A stretch of 64,000 bases of DNA from Paracoccus methylovorus (GCF_016919705.1 NZ_CP070368.1:930001-994000), one strand, 5' to 3'; shown: positions 35,585-45,033, counted from the stretch's first letter. Notes: a model not told the origin generated them from the sequence alone. Program-made: numbers and translations.

Positions 35585-37111
35585 ATGACTGAACAGATCG
35601 GCGAGGCAATCGAAGTCCGCGAGGGCGTTGACCGTGAAACCGTCGAGACCGTCCAGAACATGGGGTCGTATAAATACGGCTGGGAAACGGATATCGAGAT
35701 GGAATACGCCCCCAAGGGCGTGAATGAGGATATCGTCCGGCTGATCTCGGAAAAGAACGAAGAGCCGGAATGGATGACCGAATGGCGGCTGCAAGCCTTT
35801 CGTCGCTGGCAGACCATGACCGAGCCGAAATGGGCGATGCTGCATTATCCCGAGATCGATTATCAGGAGCAGTATTACTACGCCCGTCCGAAAAGCATGC
35901 AGGTCAAGCCAAAGTCGCTGGACGAGGTCGATCCCAAGCTGCTTGCCACTTATGAAAAGCTGGGTATCCCGCTGAAGGAACAGATGATTCTGGCCGGTAT
36001 CGATGGCGCGGAGGGTGCCCCGGCCGAGGGTCGCAAGGTCGCGGTCGATGCTGTGTTCGACAGTGTGTCGGTCGGCACCACCTTCAAGGACGAACTGGCA
36101 AAGGCCGGCGTGATCTTCTGCTCGATCTCGGAAGCCATTCGCGAACATCCCGAACTGGTAAAGAAATACCTTGGTTCGGTCGTGCCGCAGACGGACAATT
36201 TCTATGCCACGCTGAACTCGGCTGTCTTCTCGGACGGCAGCTTTGTTTATGTTCCGCCGGGCGTGCGCTGCCCGATGGAGCTGTCGACCTATTTCCGCAT
36301 CAATGCCGAGAATACCGGTCAGTTCGAGCGCACTCTGATCATCGCCGACAAGGGCTCATACGTCAGCTATCTGGAGGGCTGCACCGCGCCCAAGCGCGAC
36401 GTGGCGCAACTGCATGCGGCGGTGGTGGAAATCGTCATTCTGGAAGATGCCGAGGTCAAGTATTCGACCGTGCAGAACTGGTTCCCCGGCGACGAGGAAG
36501 GCAGGGGCGGCATCTACAACTTCGTCACCAAGCGTGCCGACTGCCGCGAGGCACGGGCCAAGGTGATGTGGACCCAGGTCGAAACCGGCTCTGCCATCAC
36601 CTGGAAATACCCTTCGTGCATTCTGCGCGGTGACGAGTCGCAGGGCGAATTCTACTCGATCGCCATTGCCAACAACCACCAGCAGGCCGACACGGGCACC
36701 AAGATGATCCATCTTGGTAAGAACACCCGCTCGCGCATTGTTTCAAAAGGGATTTCTGCCGGACAAGCGCAGAATACCTATCGCGGGCTGGTGTCCATGC
36801 ACCCGCGCGCGAAGAACAGCCGCAACTATACCCAATGCGACAGCCTGCTGATCGGCGACAAATGCGGCGCCCATACCGTGCCCTATATCGAGGTCAAGAA
36901 CACATCGTCGCGGGTTGAGCATGAGGCGACCACCAGCAAGGTGGACGACGACCAACTGTTCTATTGCCGTTCGCGTGGTATGGACGAGGAAGAGGCGGTC
37001 GCGCTGGTGGTGAACGGCTTCTGCCGCGAGGTGCTGCAGGCTCTGCCGATGGAGTTCGCCATGGAGGCGCAGGCACTGGTCGCCATCTCGCTGGAAGGGT
37101 CGGTGGGATGA
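35585..37111 (+). CDS. sufB: Fe-S cluster assembly scaffold protein SufB
   Basis: The 508-residue scaffold subunit of the SufBC2D complex. Family landmarks: [10 protein letters not shown] at the start, [41 protein letters not shown], and [10 protein letters not shown] near the C-terminus, with a conserved Cys in the core beta-helix. The start MTEQIGE lies directly after the desulfurase stop. The stop overlaps an ATG that could open a small 70-codon gene. Confidence 0.97.
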   Translation: MTEQIGEAIEVREGVDRETVETVQNMGSYKYGWETDIEMEYAPKGVNEDIVRLISEKNEEPEWMTEWRLQAFRRWQTMTEPKWAMLHYPEIDYQEQYYYARPKSMQVKPKSLDEVDPKLLATYEKLGIPLKEQMILAGIDGAEGAPAEGRKVAVDAVFDSVSVGTTFKDELAKAGVIFCSISEAIREHPELVKKYLGSVVPQTDNFYATLNSAVFSDGSFVYVPPGVRCPMELSTYFRINAENTGQFERTLIIADKGSYVSYLEGCTAPKRDVAQLHAAVVEIVILEDAEVKYSTVQNWFPGDEEGRGGIYNFVTKRADCREARAKVMWTQVETGSAITWKYPSCILRGDESQGEFYSIAIANNHQQADTGTKMIHLGKNTRSRIVSKGISAGQAQNTYRGLVSMHPRAKNSRNYTQCDSLLIGDKCGAHTVPYIEVKNTSSRVEHEATTSKVDDDQLFYCRSRGMDEEEAVALVVNGFCREVLQALPMEFAMEAQALVAISLEGSVG

Positions 37112-37320
37112 TTGCCGCCGTTGTATCCGGCAATGCGGGTCGCCCTTCGGGCACCTGCCAACCTTCGCGGGCTGCGGCCTTCGACAGCGTTTTGTCCGTG
37201 ACGCAGGACCGCGGCCGCCATTTGGGCGGTAACGCTTGGGCCGGTGTCGATCTGGGCTATAAAGTCATCAATAATATGCGGGAGGTGTCCGGCTTGGACG
37301 CCGCCGCAAGTGTCGAATAG
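37108..37320 (+). CDS. Possible 70-residue protein between sufB and sufC
   Basis: A frame opens at the ATGA overlapping the sufB stop and closes 10 bp before the sufC start, filling the gap exactly in the manner of an operon gene. The predicted product ([15 protein letters not shown] ... [12 protein letters not shown]) has one Cys and no recognised domain. Codon use is fair but not decisive, and the stretch could instead be an untranslated spacer. Confidence 0.4.
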   Translation: MIAAVVSGNAGRPSGTCQPSRAAAFDSVLSVTQDRGRHLGGNAWAGVDLGYKVINNMREVSGLDAAASVE

Positions 37321-37330
37321 GAACCGAACT

Positions 37331-38086
37331 ATGCTGGAAATCAAGAATCTGCACGTCAAGCTTGAGGATGAGGACAAACAGATCCTCAAAGGCGTCGATC
37401 TGACCGTCCCGGCCGGCGAGGTCCATGCGATCATGGGGCCGAACGGCTCGGGGAAATCGACCCTGTCCTATGTGCTGTCGGGCCGTGACGGCTATGAGGT
37501 GACCGAGGGCGAGGCGACGCTGAACGGCGAAGCCCTGCTGGAGATGGAGCCGGAAGAGCGCGCCAGCGCCGGCCTGTTCCTGGCCTTCCAGTATCCGGTC
37601 GAGATCCCGGGCGTCGGTAATATGACCTTCCTGCGCACCGCCGTGAACGCGCAGCGCAAGTCGCGCGGCGAAGAAGAACTGAGCGCGGCCGATTTCCTCA
37701 AGCTGATCCGCGAAAAAGCCCGGACGCTGAAGATCGACGCCGAAATGCTGAAGCGCCCGGTCAACGTGGGCTTCTCGGGCGGCGAGAAAAAGCGCAACGA
37801 GATCTTGCAGATGGCCATGCTTGAGCCGCGCATGTGCATCCTGGACGAAACCGATTCCGGGCTGGACGTCGATGCGATGCGGCTGGTGGCCGAAGGCGTG
37901 AATGCGTTGCGTTCGCCCGACCGCGCCTTTCTGGTGATCACGCATTATCAGCGGCTGCTCGACCACATCAAACCCGACGTGGTGCATATCATGGCGGATG
38001 GCCGCATCGTTCGCTCTGGCGGGCCCGAGCTTGCGCTTGAGGTCGAAGAGAACGGCTATGGCGATCTGCTGGCGGAGGTCGGGTGA
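37331..38086 (+). CDS. sufC: SUF system ABC-type ATPase SufC
   Basis: A cytosolic ABC ATPase, 251 residues, powering SufBC2D: Walker A MGPNGSGKSTLS near residue 38, signature NVGFSGGEKKRNE near residue 140, Walker B CILDETDSGLD near residue 172, and the H loop VITHYQRL. The stop overlaps the sufD ATG by one base. Confidence 0.97.
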   Translation: MLEIKNLHVKLEDEDKQILKGVDLTVPAGEVHAIMGPNGSGKSTLSYVLSGRDGYEVTEGEATLNGEALLEMEPEERASAGLFLAFQYPVEIPGVGNMTFLRTAVNAQRKSRGEEELSAADFLKLIREKARTLKIDAEMLKRPVNVGFSGGEKKRNEILQMAMLEPRMCILDETDSGLDVDAMRLVAEGVNALRSPDRAFLVITHYQRLLDHIKPDVVHIMADGRIVRSGGPELALEVEENGYGDLLAEVG

Positions 38087-39432
38087 TGGCGGATACGGCT
38101 GTTCTTGCCGCGCAGGTGCCTGCGGTCGAGGGCAAGGTCCGTCCCGGAGACGCGGCGGTGGCCGCGCGTCTGGATGCGCTGAAGTTGCCGCAAGGCGGCT
38201 TTACCCGTGCCGCGCGCGAGGATGCGGCACAGAGGCTGCAGGCCATGGGCCTGCCGGGCGCGCGTGACGAATACTGGCGCTATACCGATCCGGCGGCATT
38301 CAATGCCGCCCGGCCCGCACCGGTCGAATTCTCGGCCGATAGCTCGACCCTGTTCACGGGGATCGAGCGGCTGAATATCGTTTTCGTGGACGGGCGTTTC
38401 GATGCCACGGCCTCGGATGCGCTGGAAGCCGAGGGCCTGGAGATCGACAGCCTTGCCGCGGTCGAAGGGGCTGCGGATCACTGGGCGGTCGGGGTTTACG
38501 GTCAGCTTGAAGCCGCGGGACAGATCCCGGTCAAACGGCCTTTTGCGACGCTGAACACGCTCGCCGCCCCCGAGGGCGTGCTGATCCGTGTCACCGGCAA
38601 GCCTTCGCGTCCGGTCCATATCACCTATCGCCGTTCTGCGGCGGATGCCGATGTCTATTTGCATCACGTCGTCAAGCTTGAGGACGGGGCCGAACTGACG
38701 CTGCTGGAGACCGGCGCGATCGGGGCGCGCTCGAACGTGGTGCTCGAGGCGGATCTGGGCAAAGGCGCCCGTTTCCATCACATCAGCGCCAAGCGTGCCA
38801 ATGATCCCAAGCTGGGCCTGGGCCATATCTTTGCCCGCGTCGCGGATGAGGCGCTGTTCAAGTCCTTCTCGCTTTCGGTCAATGGCCGGCTGATGCGCAA
38901 CGAGTCGGTGATCGACATCGCCGGCAACGATGCGGTAGCCCATATCGCTGCTGCCGTGCTGGGAGATGGCGATATCGGCGCCTTCCACCATGACGACACC
39001 GTCTTTGTCACCCATGCCGCCGAGCGTTGCGAAAGCCGGCAGGTCTATAAAAAGGTGCTGAAGAACGGGGCCGAGGGCATCTTCCAGGGCAAGATCCTGG
39101 TCAAGCCCGGTGCGCAAAAGACCGACGGCTACCAGATCAGCCAAGGTTTGCTGCTGGACGAGGGCAGCCAGTTCCTCGCCAAGCCCGAGCTGGAGATCTA
39201 TGCCGACGACGTCAAATGCTCGCACGGCTCGACCACCGGCGCATTGGATGAAACGGCGCTGTTCTATCTGCGCTCGCGCGGGGTGCCCAAGCAACGCGCC
39301 GTTGTGCTGCTGGTGCTGTCCTTCCTGGCCGATGCCTTGGACGAGATCGACGATCACCGGCTGCGCGACGACATCCTTGGCCGGCTGGAAGACTGGCTGA
39401 CCGAGCGCGCGGGTAATCCGAGCAAGGCATGA
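38086..39432 (+). CDS. sufD: Fe-S cluster assembly protein SufD
   Basis: The 448-residue beta-helix partner of SufB. The C-terminal core shows SRQVYKKVLKNGAEGIFQGKI, GYQISQGLLLDEG, YADDVKCSHGSTTG and FYLRSRGVPKQRA, standard for SufD. Translation is coupled to sufC by overlapping stop and start, and to the membrane protein gene downstream by a 4-bp overlap. Confidence 0.96.
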   Translation: MADTAVLAAQVPAVEGKVRPGDAAVAARLDALKLPQGGFTRAAREDAAQRLQAMGLPGARDEYWRYTDPAAFNAARPAPVEFSADSSTLFTGIERLNIVFVDGRFDATASDALEAEGLEIDSLAAVEGAADHWAVGVYGQLEAAGQIPVKRPFATLNTLAAPEGVLIRVTGKPSRPVHITYRRSAADADVYLHHVVKLEDGAELTLLETGAIGARSNVVLEADLGKGARFHHISAKRANDPKLGLGHIFARVADEALFKSFSLSVNGRLMRNESVIDIAGNDAVAHIAAAVLGDGDIGAFHHDDTVFVTHAAERCESRQVYKKVLKNGAEGIFQGKILVKPGAQKTDGYQISQGLLLDEGSQFLAKPELEIYADDVKCSHGSTTGALDETALFYLRSRGVPKQRAVVLLVLSFLADALDEIDDHRLRDDILGRLEDWLTERAGNPSKA

Positions 39433-39917
39433 GCCGGACTGGTATCGTTCCGCGCATCCTTGAAAGCTGGTGGGCGCCGGGCAGGGTGGTCAAATCCCTG
39501 CGCGGCATGCCCGACCGGGCGCTGATCGTCGTGCTGATGGCGGCGATGCTGATCTTTCTGATCGCACAGGCGCCGGGTCATGCCCGTGCCGCGCAGTTGC
39601 AACCCGAGGTGCCCTTGGGCGCGCGCATGGGCGGGGCGCTGCTGGCGGTGATGTTCATGATGCCGCTTTTGGCTTATGCGCTGGCGGCGCTTGTTTCTGC
39701 GCTGTCCCGGCTGACGCCTTGGCCGGTGGCACCGCTGGAGTCGCGCCTGGCATTGTTCTGGGCCTTGCTGGCAGTGGCTCCGGCCATGCTGCTGGCGGGG
39801 ATAACTGCCGGTCTGGTCGGTCCCGGTGCGGCACTTGGCCTGACGCGGGCGGTGGCGGGTCTGGGTTTTCTCGTGATATGGGGCGCGGGACTGGGCGCAT
39901 TGGCGGGGCATAGATGA
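39429..39917 (+). CDS. Integral membrane protein in the SUF operon (first of pair)
   Basis: The 162-residue protein has a soluble amphipathic N-terminus (PRILESWWAPGRVVKSLRGMPDR) and four predicted helices (for example ALIVVLMAAMLIFLIAQA and LLAVMFMMPLLAYALAALV). It resembles the YIP1-like membrane domain in layout, as does its neighbour. Overlap of 4 bp with sufD and with the next gene shows it is an operon member; its role in cluster assembly is unknown. Confidence 0.75.
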   Translation: MSRTGIVPRILESWWAPGRVVKSLRGMPDRALIVVLMAAMLIFLIAQAPGHARAAQLQPEVPLGARMGGALLAVMFMMPLLAYALAALVSALSRLTPWPVAPLESRLALFWALLAVAPAMLLAGITAGLVGPGAALGLTRAVAGLGFLVIWGAGLGALAGHR

Positions 39918-40501
39918 AACTGGGCGATCTTGGCGATCTGATGGTCCTGACCCTGCGTGATCCCGATGCGGCGATTCGCGTATTGCGCGGGCTGGATCTG
40001 CCGATGGTCACGCGCTGGATGGTGCTGTTGCTGGCGGTGTCGCTGTCGACGCTGCTTGCCGGGCTGTCGTTGTTGCTGTTCCCGATCGAAGTCGACAACC
40101 TCGTTTCGCGCATGCTGTCCGAACCGATGACGCTGGCTGGCATCCAGTTTGGCGCCATGGCGTTGTCGGCACTGTTCGTGGCGCATATCGGGCGGCTTTT
40201 CGGTGGCCACGGCAATTTTGCCGATGCGCTTCTGGCGGTGGGCTGGGTCGAATTGATGCTGGTCGGGCTGCAAGCCGTGCAGGTGGTGATGATGCTGCTG
40301 TTTCCAGCCACCGCGACGATGCTTTCCATGCTGGCCTTTGGCCTGTTCCTTTATCTTGCCGTGACCATGACCAAGGCGCTGCATGGGTTCACCAATACCG
40401 CTAAGGTGGTGGTGGGGTTGATCGGCAGCATCTTTGTGCTTGGCTTCGTGCTATCGCTGATCGCCGCCGCGTTCGGCATTGTCCCCGAGGTGACACCATG
40501 A
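39914..40501 (+). CDS. YIP1-like membrane protein in the SUF operon (second of pair)
   Basis: The 195-residue product starts with a cytosolic MKLGDLGDLMVLTLRDPDAAIRVL segment, a common opening of YIP1-domain proteins, then five predicted helices including LLLAVSLSTLLAGLSLLLF and VGLIGSIFVLGFVLSLIAA. It overlaps both neighbours by 4 bp. Similar gene pairs are known to me from SUF operons of related bacteria, but function is not described. Confidence 0.78.
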   Translation: MKLGDLGDLMVLTLRDPDAAIRVLRGLDLPMVTRWMVLLLAVSLSTLLAGLSLLLFPIEVDNLVSRMLSEPMTLAGIQFGAMALSALFVAHIGRLFGGHGNFADALLAVGWVELMLVGLQAVQVVMMLLFPATATMLSMLAFGLFLYLAVTMTKALHGFTNTAKVVVGLIGSIFVLGFVLSLIAAAFGIVPEVTP

Positions 40502-41709
40502 GCTTCAACATAGACAAGGTTCGCGCCGATTTCCCGATCCTCGCCAGTCAGGTGAACGGTCGGCCGCTGGTCTATCTGGACAACGGAGCCTCGGCGCAAA
40601 AACCTCGCGCGGTGATCGATGCGGTGACGCGCGCCTACGAGGCCGAATATGCCAATGTGCATCGCGGCCTGCACTTCCTGTCCAATCTCGCGACCGAGAA
40701 TTATGAACGGGTCCGCGCCATCATCGCCCGTTTCCTGAACGCACCGCGCGAAGACGAGGTGATCTTTACCTCGGGCGCGACCGAGGGGATCAACCTCGTT
40801 TCCTACGGCTGGGCGGCACCGCGGCTTCAGGCTGGCGACGAGATTCTGCTGTCGGTTCTGGAGCATCACGCCAATATCGTGCCCTGGCACTTCCTGCGCG
40901 AACGCCAGGGTGTGCAGATCAAATGGGTCGAACCCGAGGCGGACGGTTCACTGCCGCCCGAAAAGGTGCTGGCAGCCGTGGGACCCAGGACGAAACTGAT
41001 CGCCGTCACCCATATGTCGAACGTGACTGGCACCGTGGTGGATGTCGGCACCATCGCGCGCGGCACGCATGTGCCGGTGCTGGCGGATGGTAGTCAGGCC
41101 GCCGTGCATATGCCCGTTGACCTTCAGGCACTCGGCGTCGATTTTTACTGCATCACCGGGCATAAGCTCTATGGCCCGTCGGGGTCGGGCGCGATCTGGA
41201 TCAGGGCCGAGCGGCAGGCCGAGATGCGTCCTTTCATGGGGGGCGGCGACATGATTCGCACTGTCACCCGCGACACGGTCGACTATGCCGACCCACCCCT
41301 GCGGTTTGAGGCCGGGACCCCCGGCATCGTCAACCAGATCGGTCTGGGCGCGGCCTTGGAATATCTGATGGCCTTGGGCATGGAGAATGTTGCCGCGCAT
41401 GAACGGGATTTGCGTGACTATGCGCGTGAGCGGCTGCGCAGCCTGAACTGGCTGTCGGTGCAGGGCGACGCGGCGGATAAGGGTGCGATCTTTTCGATGA
41501 CGATGCAGGGCGCGCATGCCCATGATATCTCGACGATCCTCGACAAGCGCGGCATCGCGGTGCGGGCGGGGACGCATTGCGCCATGCCTTTGCTGGATTT
41601 CTTTGGCGTCAGTGCCACGGCACGCGCCAGCTTTGCGATGTATAACACCCGTGCCGAGGTCGATGCGCTGATCGACGGTCTGAGTTTCTGCCGCGAGCTT
41701 TTTGCCTAA
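40498..41709 (+). CDS. sufS: Class II cysteine desulfurase SufS
   Basis: A PLP-dependent enzyme of 403 residues. YLDNGASAQKP at the start, the PLP-Lys in ITGHKLYGPSG near residue 224, and the catalytic Cys in VRAGTHCAMPLL near residue 361 mark SufS. It donates sulfur, usually through SufE (encoded at 46500), to SufBC2D. It is the last intact gene of the operon; no sufT or sufA follows. Confidence 0.95.
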   Translation: MSFNIDKVRADFPILASQVNGRPLVYLDNGASAQKPRAVIDAVTRAYEAEYANVHRGLHFLSNLATENYERVRAIIARFLNAPREDEVIFTSGATEGINLVSYGWAAPRLQAGDEILLSVLEHHANIVPWHFLRERQGVQIKWVEPEADGSLPPEKVLAAVGPRTKLIAVTHMSNVTGTVVDVGTIARGTHVPVLADGSQAAVHMPVDLQALGVDFYCITGHKLYGPSGSGAIWIRAERQAEMRPFMGGGDMIRTVTRDTVDYADPPLRFEAGTPGIVNQIGLGAALEYLMALGMENVAAHERDLRDYARERLRSLNWLSVQGDAADKGAIFSMTMQGAHAHDISTILDKRGIAVRAGTHCAMPLLDFFGVSATARASFAMYNTRAEVDALIDGLSFCRELFA

Positions 41710-41983
41710 GTCCCGGTGACGGGGTGCGCGCTGGTCTGCGGGCATCCGGTATCTTCTCTCGGGCCGTGTCAGGGCAGCGGTCACGTACCGTGCGGCACGG
41801 CGCCGAGGCATCTGCCAAGGGTTTGTTATAAAAACTTGATACGCCTCGGTCGATGCATCGCCGTTCTGGGCGTCACCCTGCACTCGGCCCATCTTGGCTT
41901 TCAGCTTGCTGAGCCGGGTCACTAGCGCCGATGTATCGGCCTTCTTTTCAAGATAGGTCATCTTGGCTTGCACAGTCGCAGTG
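41710..41983. other. Intergenic remnant after the SUF operon
   Basis: No intact gene. The minus strand between about 41824 and 41965 reads a coiled-coil-like stretch (MTYLEKKADTSALVTRLSKL) that could be the tail of a lost gene. It abuts the deaminase remnant, so a rearrangement junction may lie near 41970. Confidence 0.35.
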
Positions 41984-42306
41984 TCCGGAGTTCCGATTGC
42001 TACCGTTTCGGACAATATCCAGGACCCCTTCGTTCCGACCGGCTCTGGCGATATGCTTGAAATGGCGCGCTGGACCCTGCTGGCCGGGCATTTGAAGGGG
42101 GACGAACTGGCAACTGCCTATGCCATGATAACCGATGTTCCCGCGAAGTTGATGAGACTGGGCGATTACACAATCCGCAAGGGTGTGCCGGCCAACCTCA
42201 ATATCATGCGGCCGAGGACATCGATACGCTGGTCGCCGGTGGCCCATCCGGTGCCTGCGTCTTTACCCGTGGTAGGCTTGCTTCCGAGACCGTCTATCGT
42301 GATTAA
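41984..42306 (+). pseudogene. C-terminal fragment of a cytosine-deaminase-like amidohydrolase
   Basis: The fragment reads GVPIATVSDNIQDPF, VPTGSGDMLEMARWTLLAGHL and PAKLMRLGDYTIRKGVPANL, the distal part of the metal-dependent CodA-like family including its Asp-containing SDN motif. Near 42205 the frame shifts and continues as AEDIDTLVAGGPSGACVF and ends at TAA 42304. All the N-terminal TIM-barrel part, including the first metal-binding HxH, is missing. It cannot be functional. Confidence 0.75.
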
Positions 42307-42364
42307 TTAGTCCATTCTAACTGCGTGGATGCCGGAGCCTTCCGGGGCATCTGCCTTGATCAGG

Positions 42365-42746
42365 TCATCTCCGGCACTCAAGCTGGACCTCGACGGGGTT
42401 CGGCACAAGTTCCAGCACGGCACCACTGCTGGCATCGACGCCAGCACCGATAATGCCTCCGACAAGCACATTGCCGGCCATCGCGGCACTGCCGCCTCCG
42501 GCAACGCGGTTAGTGCCCCGGGTTTGCTGCGGCTTACAACCGTTTTTTGCAACAAGAATATTTAGTTCCGATTTATGTGGGACCTTGAAAGTGCATGAAT
42601 GCTAGTACAGGTTTACCTATCGCTCATTTTAACCTGGGCCCCTTGGGGCGTCGCATTTACAACATGGGTGTCGGTCGTACCGCGTGTAATAGTGGCACGA
42701 CCTGCCACTGACAGGGCGGTAACCAAGGCCGAAAAACAAAGAATCA
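42365..42746 (-). pseudogene. PEGA-type lipoprotein, broken
   Basis: Starting at ATG 42746 the frame reads a signal peptide (ILCFSALVTALSVAGR), then ATITRGTTDTHVV and NATPQGAQVKMSDR before TAA at 42613-42615. After a shift of frame the rest is readable: SCTFKVPHKSELNILVAKNG followed by the glycine-rich tail AGNVLVGGIIGAGVDASSG and ELVPNPVEVQL. In the family the signal ends in a lipobox Cys before ATITRGT; here it is Arg. Stop, frameshift and lost lipobox all indicate decay. Confidence 0.72.
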
Positions 42747-43041
42747 TTCTATAACTTCACAAGAAATCGAGCCAACGCTCGTGGGGAGGGCATCTCCTCG
42801 CAAGACATGATATATCTAAAATGTCTGGAATATTTTTGACCAGATTTGGCACCTACCCATAGCGGTCGATTGGCGTCTTGAAACAGGATTACGCTTGCTT
42901 TTTACTTGGTCCGGCGACGCGCCACAGCACGACGGGGAATAATGCCAATTATCTTGCAAGTGATTGACCGCAAATGAGCCATTTACGATCCGGGTATCTG
43001 CCCTGCCATCCCTTTGCGGCGTGTTGCAGCAGGGGGCAGTC
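42747..43041. other. AT-rich gap without a gene
   Basis: About 295 bp with lower GC; nothing recognised beyond a likely promoter region for the CoA-transferase gene. Confidence 0.4.
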
Positions 43042-44103
43042 ATGAGCGGCGCGCTCTCCAGCCTGCGCATCGTCGAAATCGCCGGTATCGGTCCGACCCC
43101 GTTCTCGGCCATGTGGTTTGCCGATCATGGCGCGCAGGTGATCCGCATCGCCCGCCCCGGATCGCCGCAGATATTTCCAATGAAACGCGATGTGCTCGAC
43201 CGCGGCCGGAACTGGCTGGAGCTCGATCTGAAATCGCCCGAGGGACGCGACCTTGCACGCGACCTGATCGGTCGCGCCGACGCGGTGATCGAGGGCATGC
43301 GACCGGGGGTGATGGAGCGGCTTGGCCTTGGCCCCGCCGATTTCCTGGAAAACCCGAAACTGGTCTATGGCCGGATGACCGGTTGGGGACAAACTGGCCC
43401 GCTTGCGCATACGGCCGGACACGACCTGACCTATCTGGCGATCACCGGGGCGCTGCATGCCATCGGCCCTAGCGATCATCCGGTACCGCCGCTGAATCTG
43501 GTCGGCGACTTCGCCGCTGGCTCGATGTATCTGGTCTCGGGCATGCTGGCGGCGATTCTGCATGCACGCGAGACGGGCAGAGGTCAGGTCGTCGATGCCG
43601 CGATCACCGATGGGGTGGCGCATCTCATGGCGATGATCTCGGGGTTGCGGGTCAATGGCCTGTGGCGGGACGAACGCGGGGCGAACCTGCTGGATGGTGG
43701 TGCGCCCTATTACACCTGCTATCGCTGTGCCTGCGGCGGCTTTCTTGCCATCGGTGCCATTGAGCCGCAATTTTGGGCCGAATTGATCCAGCGGCTGGAC
43801 CTTGATGCGACAGATCTACCGGACCGCGCCGATCCTGCGAACTGGCTGGCACTCCGCCAGATCCTGGCCACACGCATCGCGGCGCGCAGCCGCGACGACT
43901 GGGCGGCTGAGCTGGAGGGAACGGATGCCTGCGCCGCCCCGGTGCTGTCCATCGACGAGGCGCCGCAGCATCCGCATAACCGCGCGCGCGGCGTTTTTGC
44001 GGGCAGCGATCCGCGCCCATCACCGCTTTTGTCCCAGACGCCCGGCGGCCTGCGGCCGGCGCAGCAGATTTCGACTGCCGAGGCGCGTGATCTGTGGCGC
44101 TAG
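43042..44103 (+). CDS. CaiB/BaiF family CoA transferase (alpha-methylacyl-CoA racemase-like)
   Basis: A 353-residue family III enzyme. The start MSGALSSLRIVEIAGIGPTP and the active-site segment GWGQTGPLAHTAGHDLTYLAITG, with its His and catalytic Asp, match the 2-methylacyl-CoA racemase (AMACR/Mcr) branch better than the carnitine or oxalate transferases. It would epimerise the alpha carbon of branched acyl-CoAs. It lies alone, upstream of rplU. The open frame extends 26 codons 5' of the chosen start without similarity. Confidence 0.86.
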   Translation: MSGALSSLRIVEIAGIGPTPFSAMWFADHGAQVIRIARPGSPQIFPMKRDVLDRGRNWLELDLKSPEGRDLARDLIGRADAVIEGMRPGVMERLGLGPADFLENPKLVYGRMTGWGQTGPLAHTAGHDLTYLAITGALHAIGPSDHPVPPLNLVGDFAAGSMYLVSGMLAAILHARETGRGQVVDAAITDGVAHLMAMISGLRVNGLWRDERGANLLDGGAPYYTCYRCACGGFLAIGAIEPQFWAELIQRLDLDATDLPDRADPANWLALRQILATRIAARSRDDWAAELEGTDACAAPVLSIDEAPQHPHNRARGVFAGSDPRPSPLLSQTPGGLRPAQQISTAEARDLWR

Positions 44104-44116
44104 GCCGCCATTTCGG

Positions 44117-44145
44117 TTGACTTGGCGGGTCGAATCCGCGATATA
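44117..44145 (+). promoter_or_regulatory. Sigma-70 promoter of rplU-rpmA
   Basis: TTGACT (44117-44122) and GATATA (44140-44145) are separated by exactly 17 bp, about 150 bp before the rplU ATG. A GAATC (GANTC) site lies in the spacer. Confidence 0.65.
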
Positions 44146-44195
44146 CCCGCGACCGGCCGGGCATATGTCCGTTGCCGGCGTGTTATTTTGAACCT

Positions 44196-44212
44196 CACCC
44201 ACGAAATGGGTG
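44196..44212 (+). promoter_or_regulatory. Leader hairpin upstream of rplU
   Basis: CACCCA-N5-TGGGTG in the rplU leader. It could serve autoregulation by a ribosomal protein, but no known leader motif was recognised. Confidence 0.3.
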
Positions 44213-44293
44213 CGCTGTCCGAAGGCGGGGCTTGACCCCATGAAGATCCGCAAAGCGGGGGCCAAAGGATGCGGCAGAGCAAGGAAAGACGGA

Positions 44294-44716
44294 ATGTTCG
44301 CAGTTCTCAAGACGGGCGGCAAGCAATACCGGGTTCAGGCCGGTGATGTGCTGCGTGTCGAAAAACTGAACGCCGAAGCCGGCGACAAGGTCCAGTTCAA
44401 CGAAGTGCTGATGATCGGCGCCACTGTCGGTGCACCGCTGGTCGCTGGTGCCGCCGTGCAGGCCGAAGTCATCGACAATATCAAGGCCGACAAGGTCATC
44501 ACCTATGTCAAGCGTCGCCGTAAGCATTCCTCGCAGCGCACCCGCGGTCACCGCCAGCAGCTGACGCTGGTCCGCATTACGGACCTGCTGGAAAAAGGCG
44601 CCGACAAGACCGACGTGAAACCGGCCGTGGGCGCCCGTACCAAGATCGAGCCGACCACGAAACCGGCAAAAACCAAAAAGTCGGAAGCCGTCGCTGCGGC
44701 CGAAGACGCCAACTGA
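44294..44716 (+). CDS. rplU: 50S ribosomal protein L21
   Basis: MFAVLKTGGKQYRV at the N-terminus and VKRRRKHSSQRTRGHRQ near residue 75 are L21 signatures. The 140-residue form has a Lys/Ala-rich C-terminal extension of ~35 residues that is common in alphaproteobacteria. rpmA follows after 19 bp. Confidence 0.97.
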   Translation: MFAVLKTGGKQYRVQAGDVLRVEKLNAEAGDKVQFNEVLMIGATVGAPLVAGAAVQAEVIDNIKADKVITYVKRRRKHSSQRTRGHRQQLTLVRITDLLEKGADKTDVKPAVGARTKIEPTTKPAKTKKSEAVAAAEDAN

Positions 44717-44735
44717 GGCAGAAGGAGACTGAGCC

Positions 44736-45008
44736 ATGGCACATAAGAAAGCAGGCGGTTCGTCCCGCAACGGCCGTGATTCGGCTGGTCGTCGTCTCGG
44801 CGTGAAACTCTATGGCGGCCAGTTGGCCGTCGCCGGCAATATCATCGTGCGTCAGCGCGGCACCACCTGGTGGCCGGGCGAGAACGTCGGCATGGGCCGC
44901 GACCATACGCTGTTCGCGCTGACCGAAGGCCATGTGACCTTCAAGAAGGGCCTCAAGGGCCGCACCTATATTTCCGTGCTTCCTGCCAATCTGGAGGCCG
45001 CCGAGTAA
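44736..45008 (+). CDS. rpmA: 50S ribosomal protein L27
   Basis: A 90-residue protein beginning [16 protein letters not shown] and continuing GVKLYGGQ and [12 protein letters not shown], diagnostic of L27. Its flexible N-terminus reaches the peptidyl-transferase centre. It ends the rplU-rpmA unit and is followed by a terminator. Confidence 0.97.
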   Translation: MAHKKAGGSSRNGRDSAGRRLGVKLYGGQLAVAGNIIVRQRGTTWWPGENVGMGRDHTLFALTEGHVTFKKGLKGRTYISVLPANLEAAE

Positions 45009-45033
45009 GCCGATTTCAACACCCGGGTGTTAA

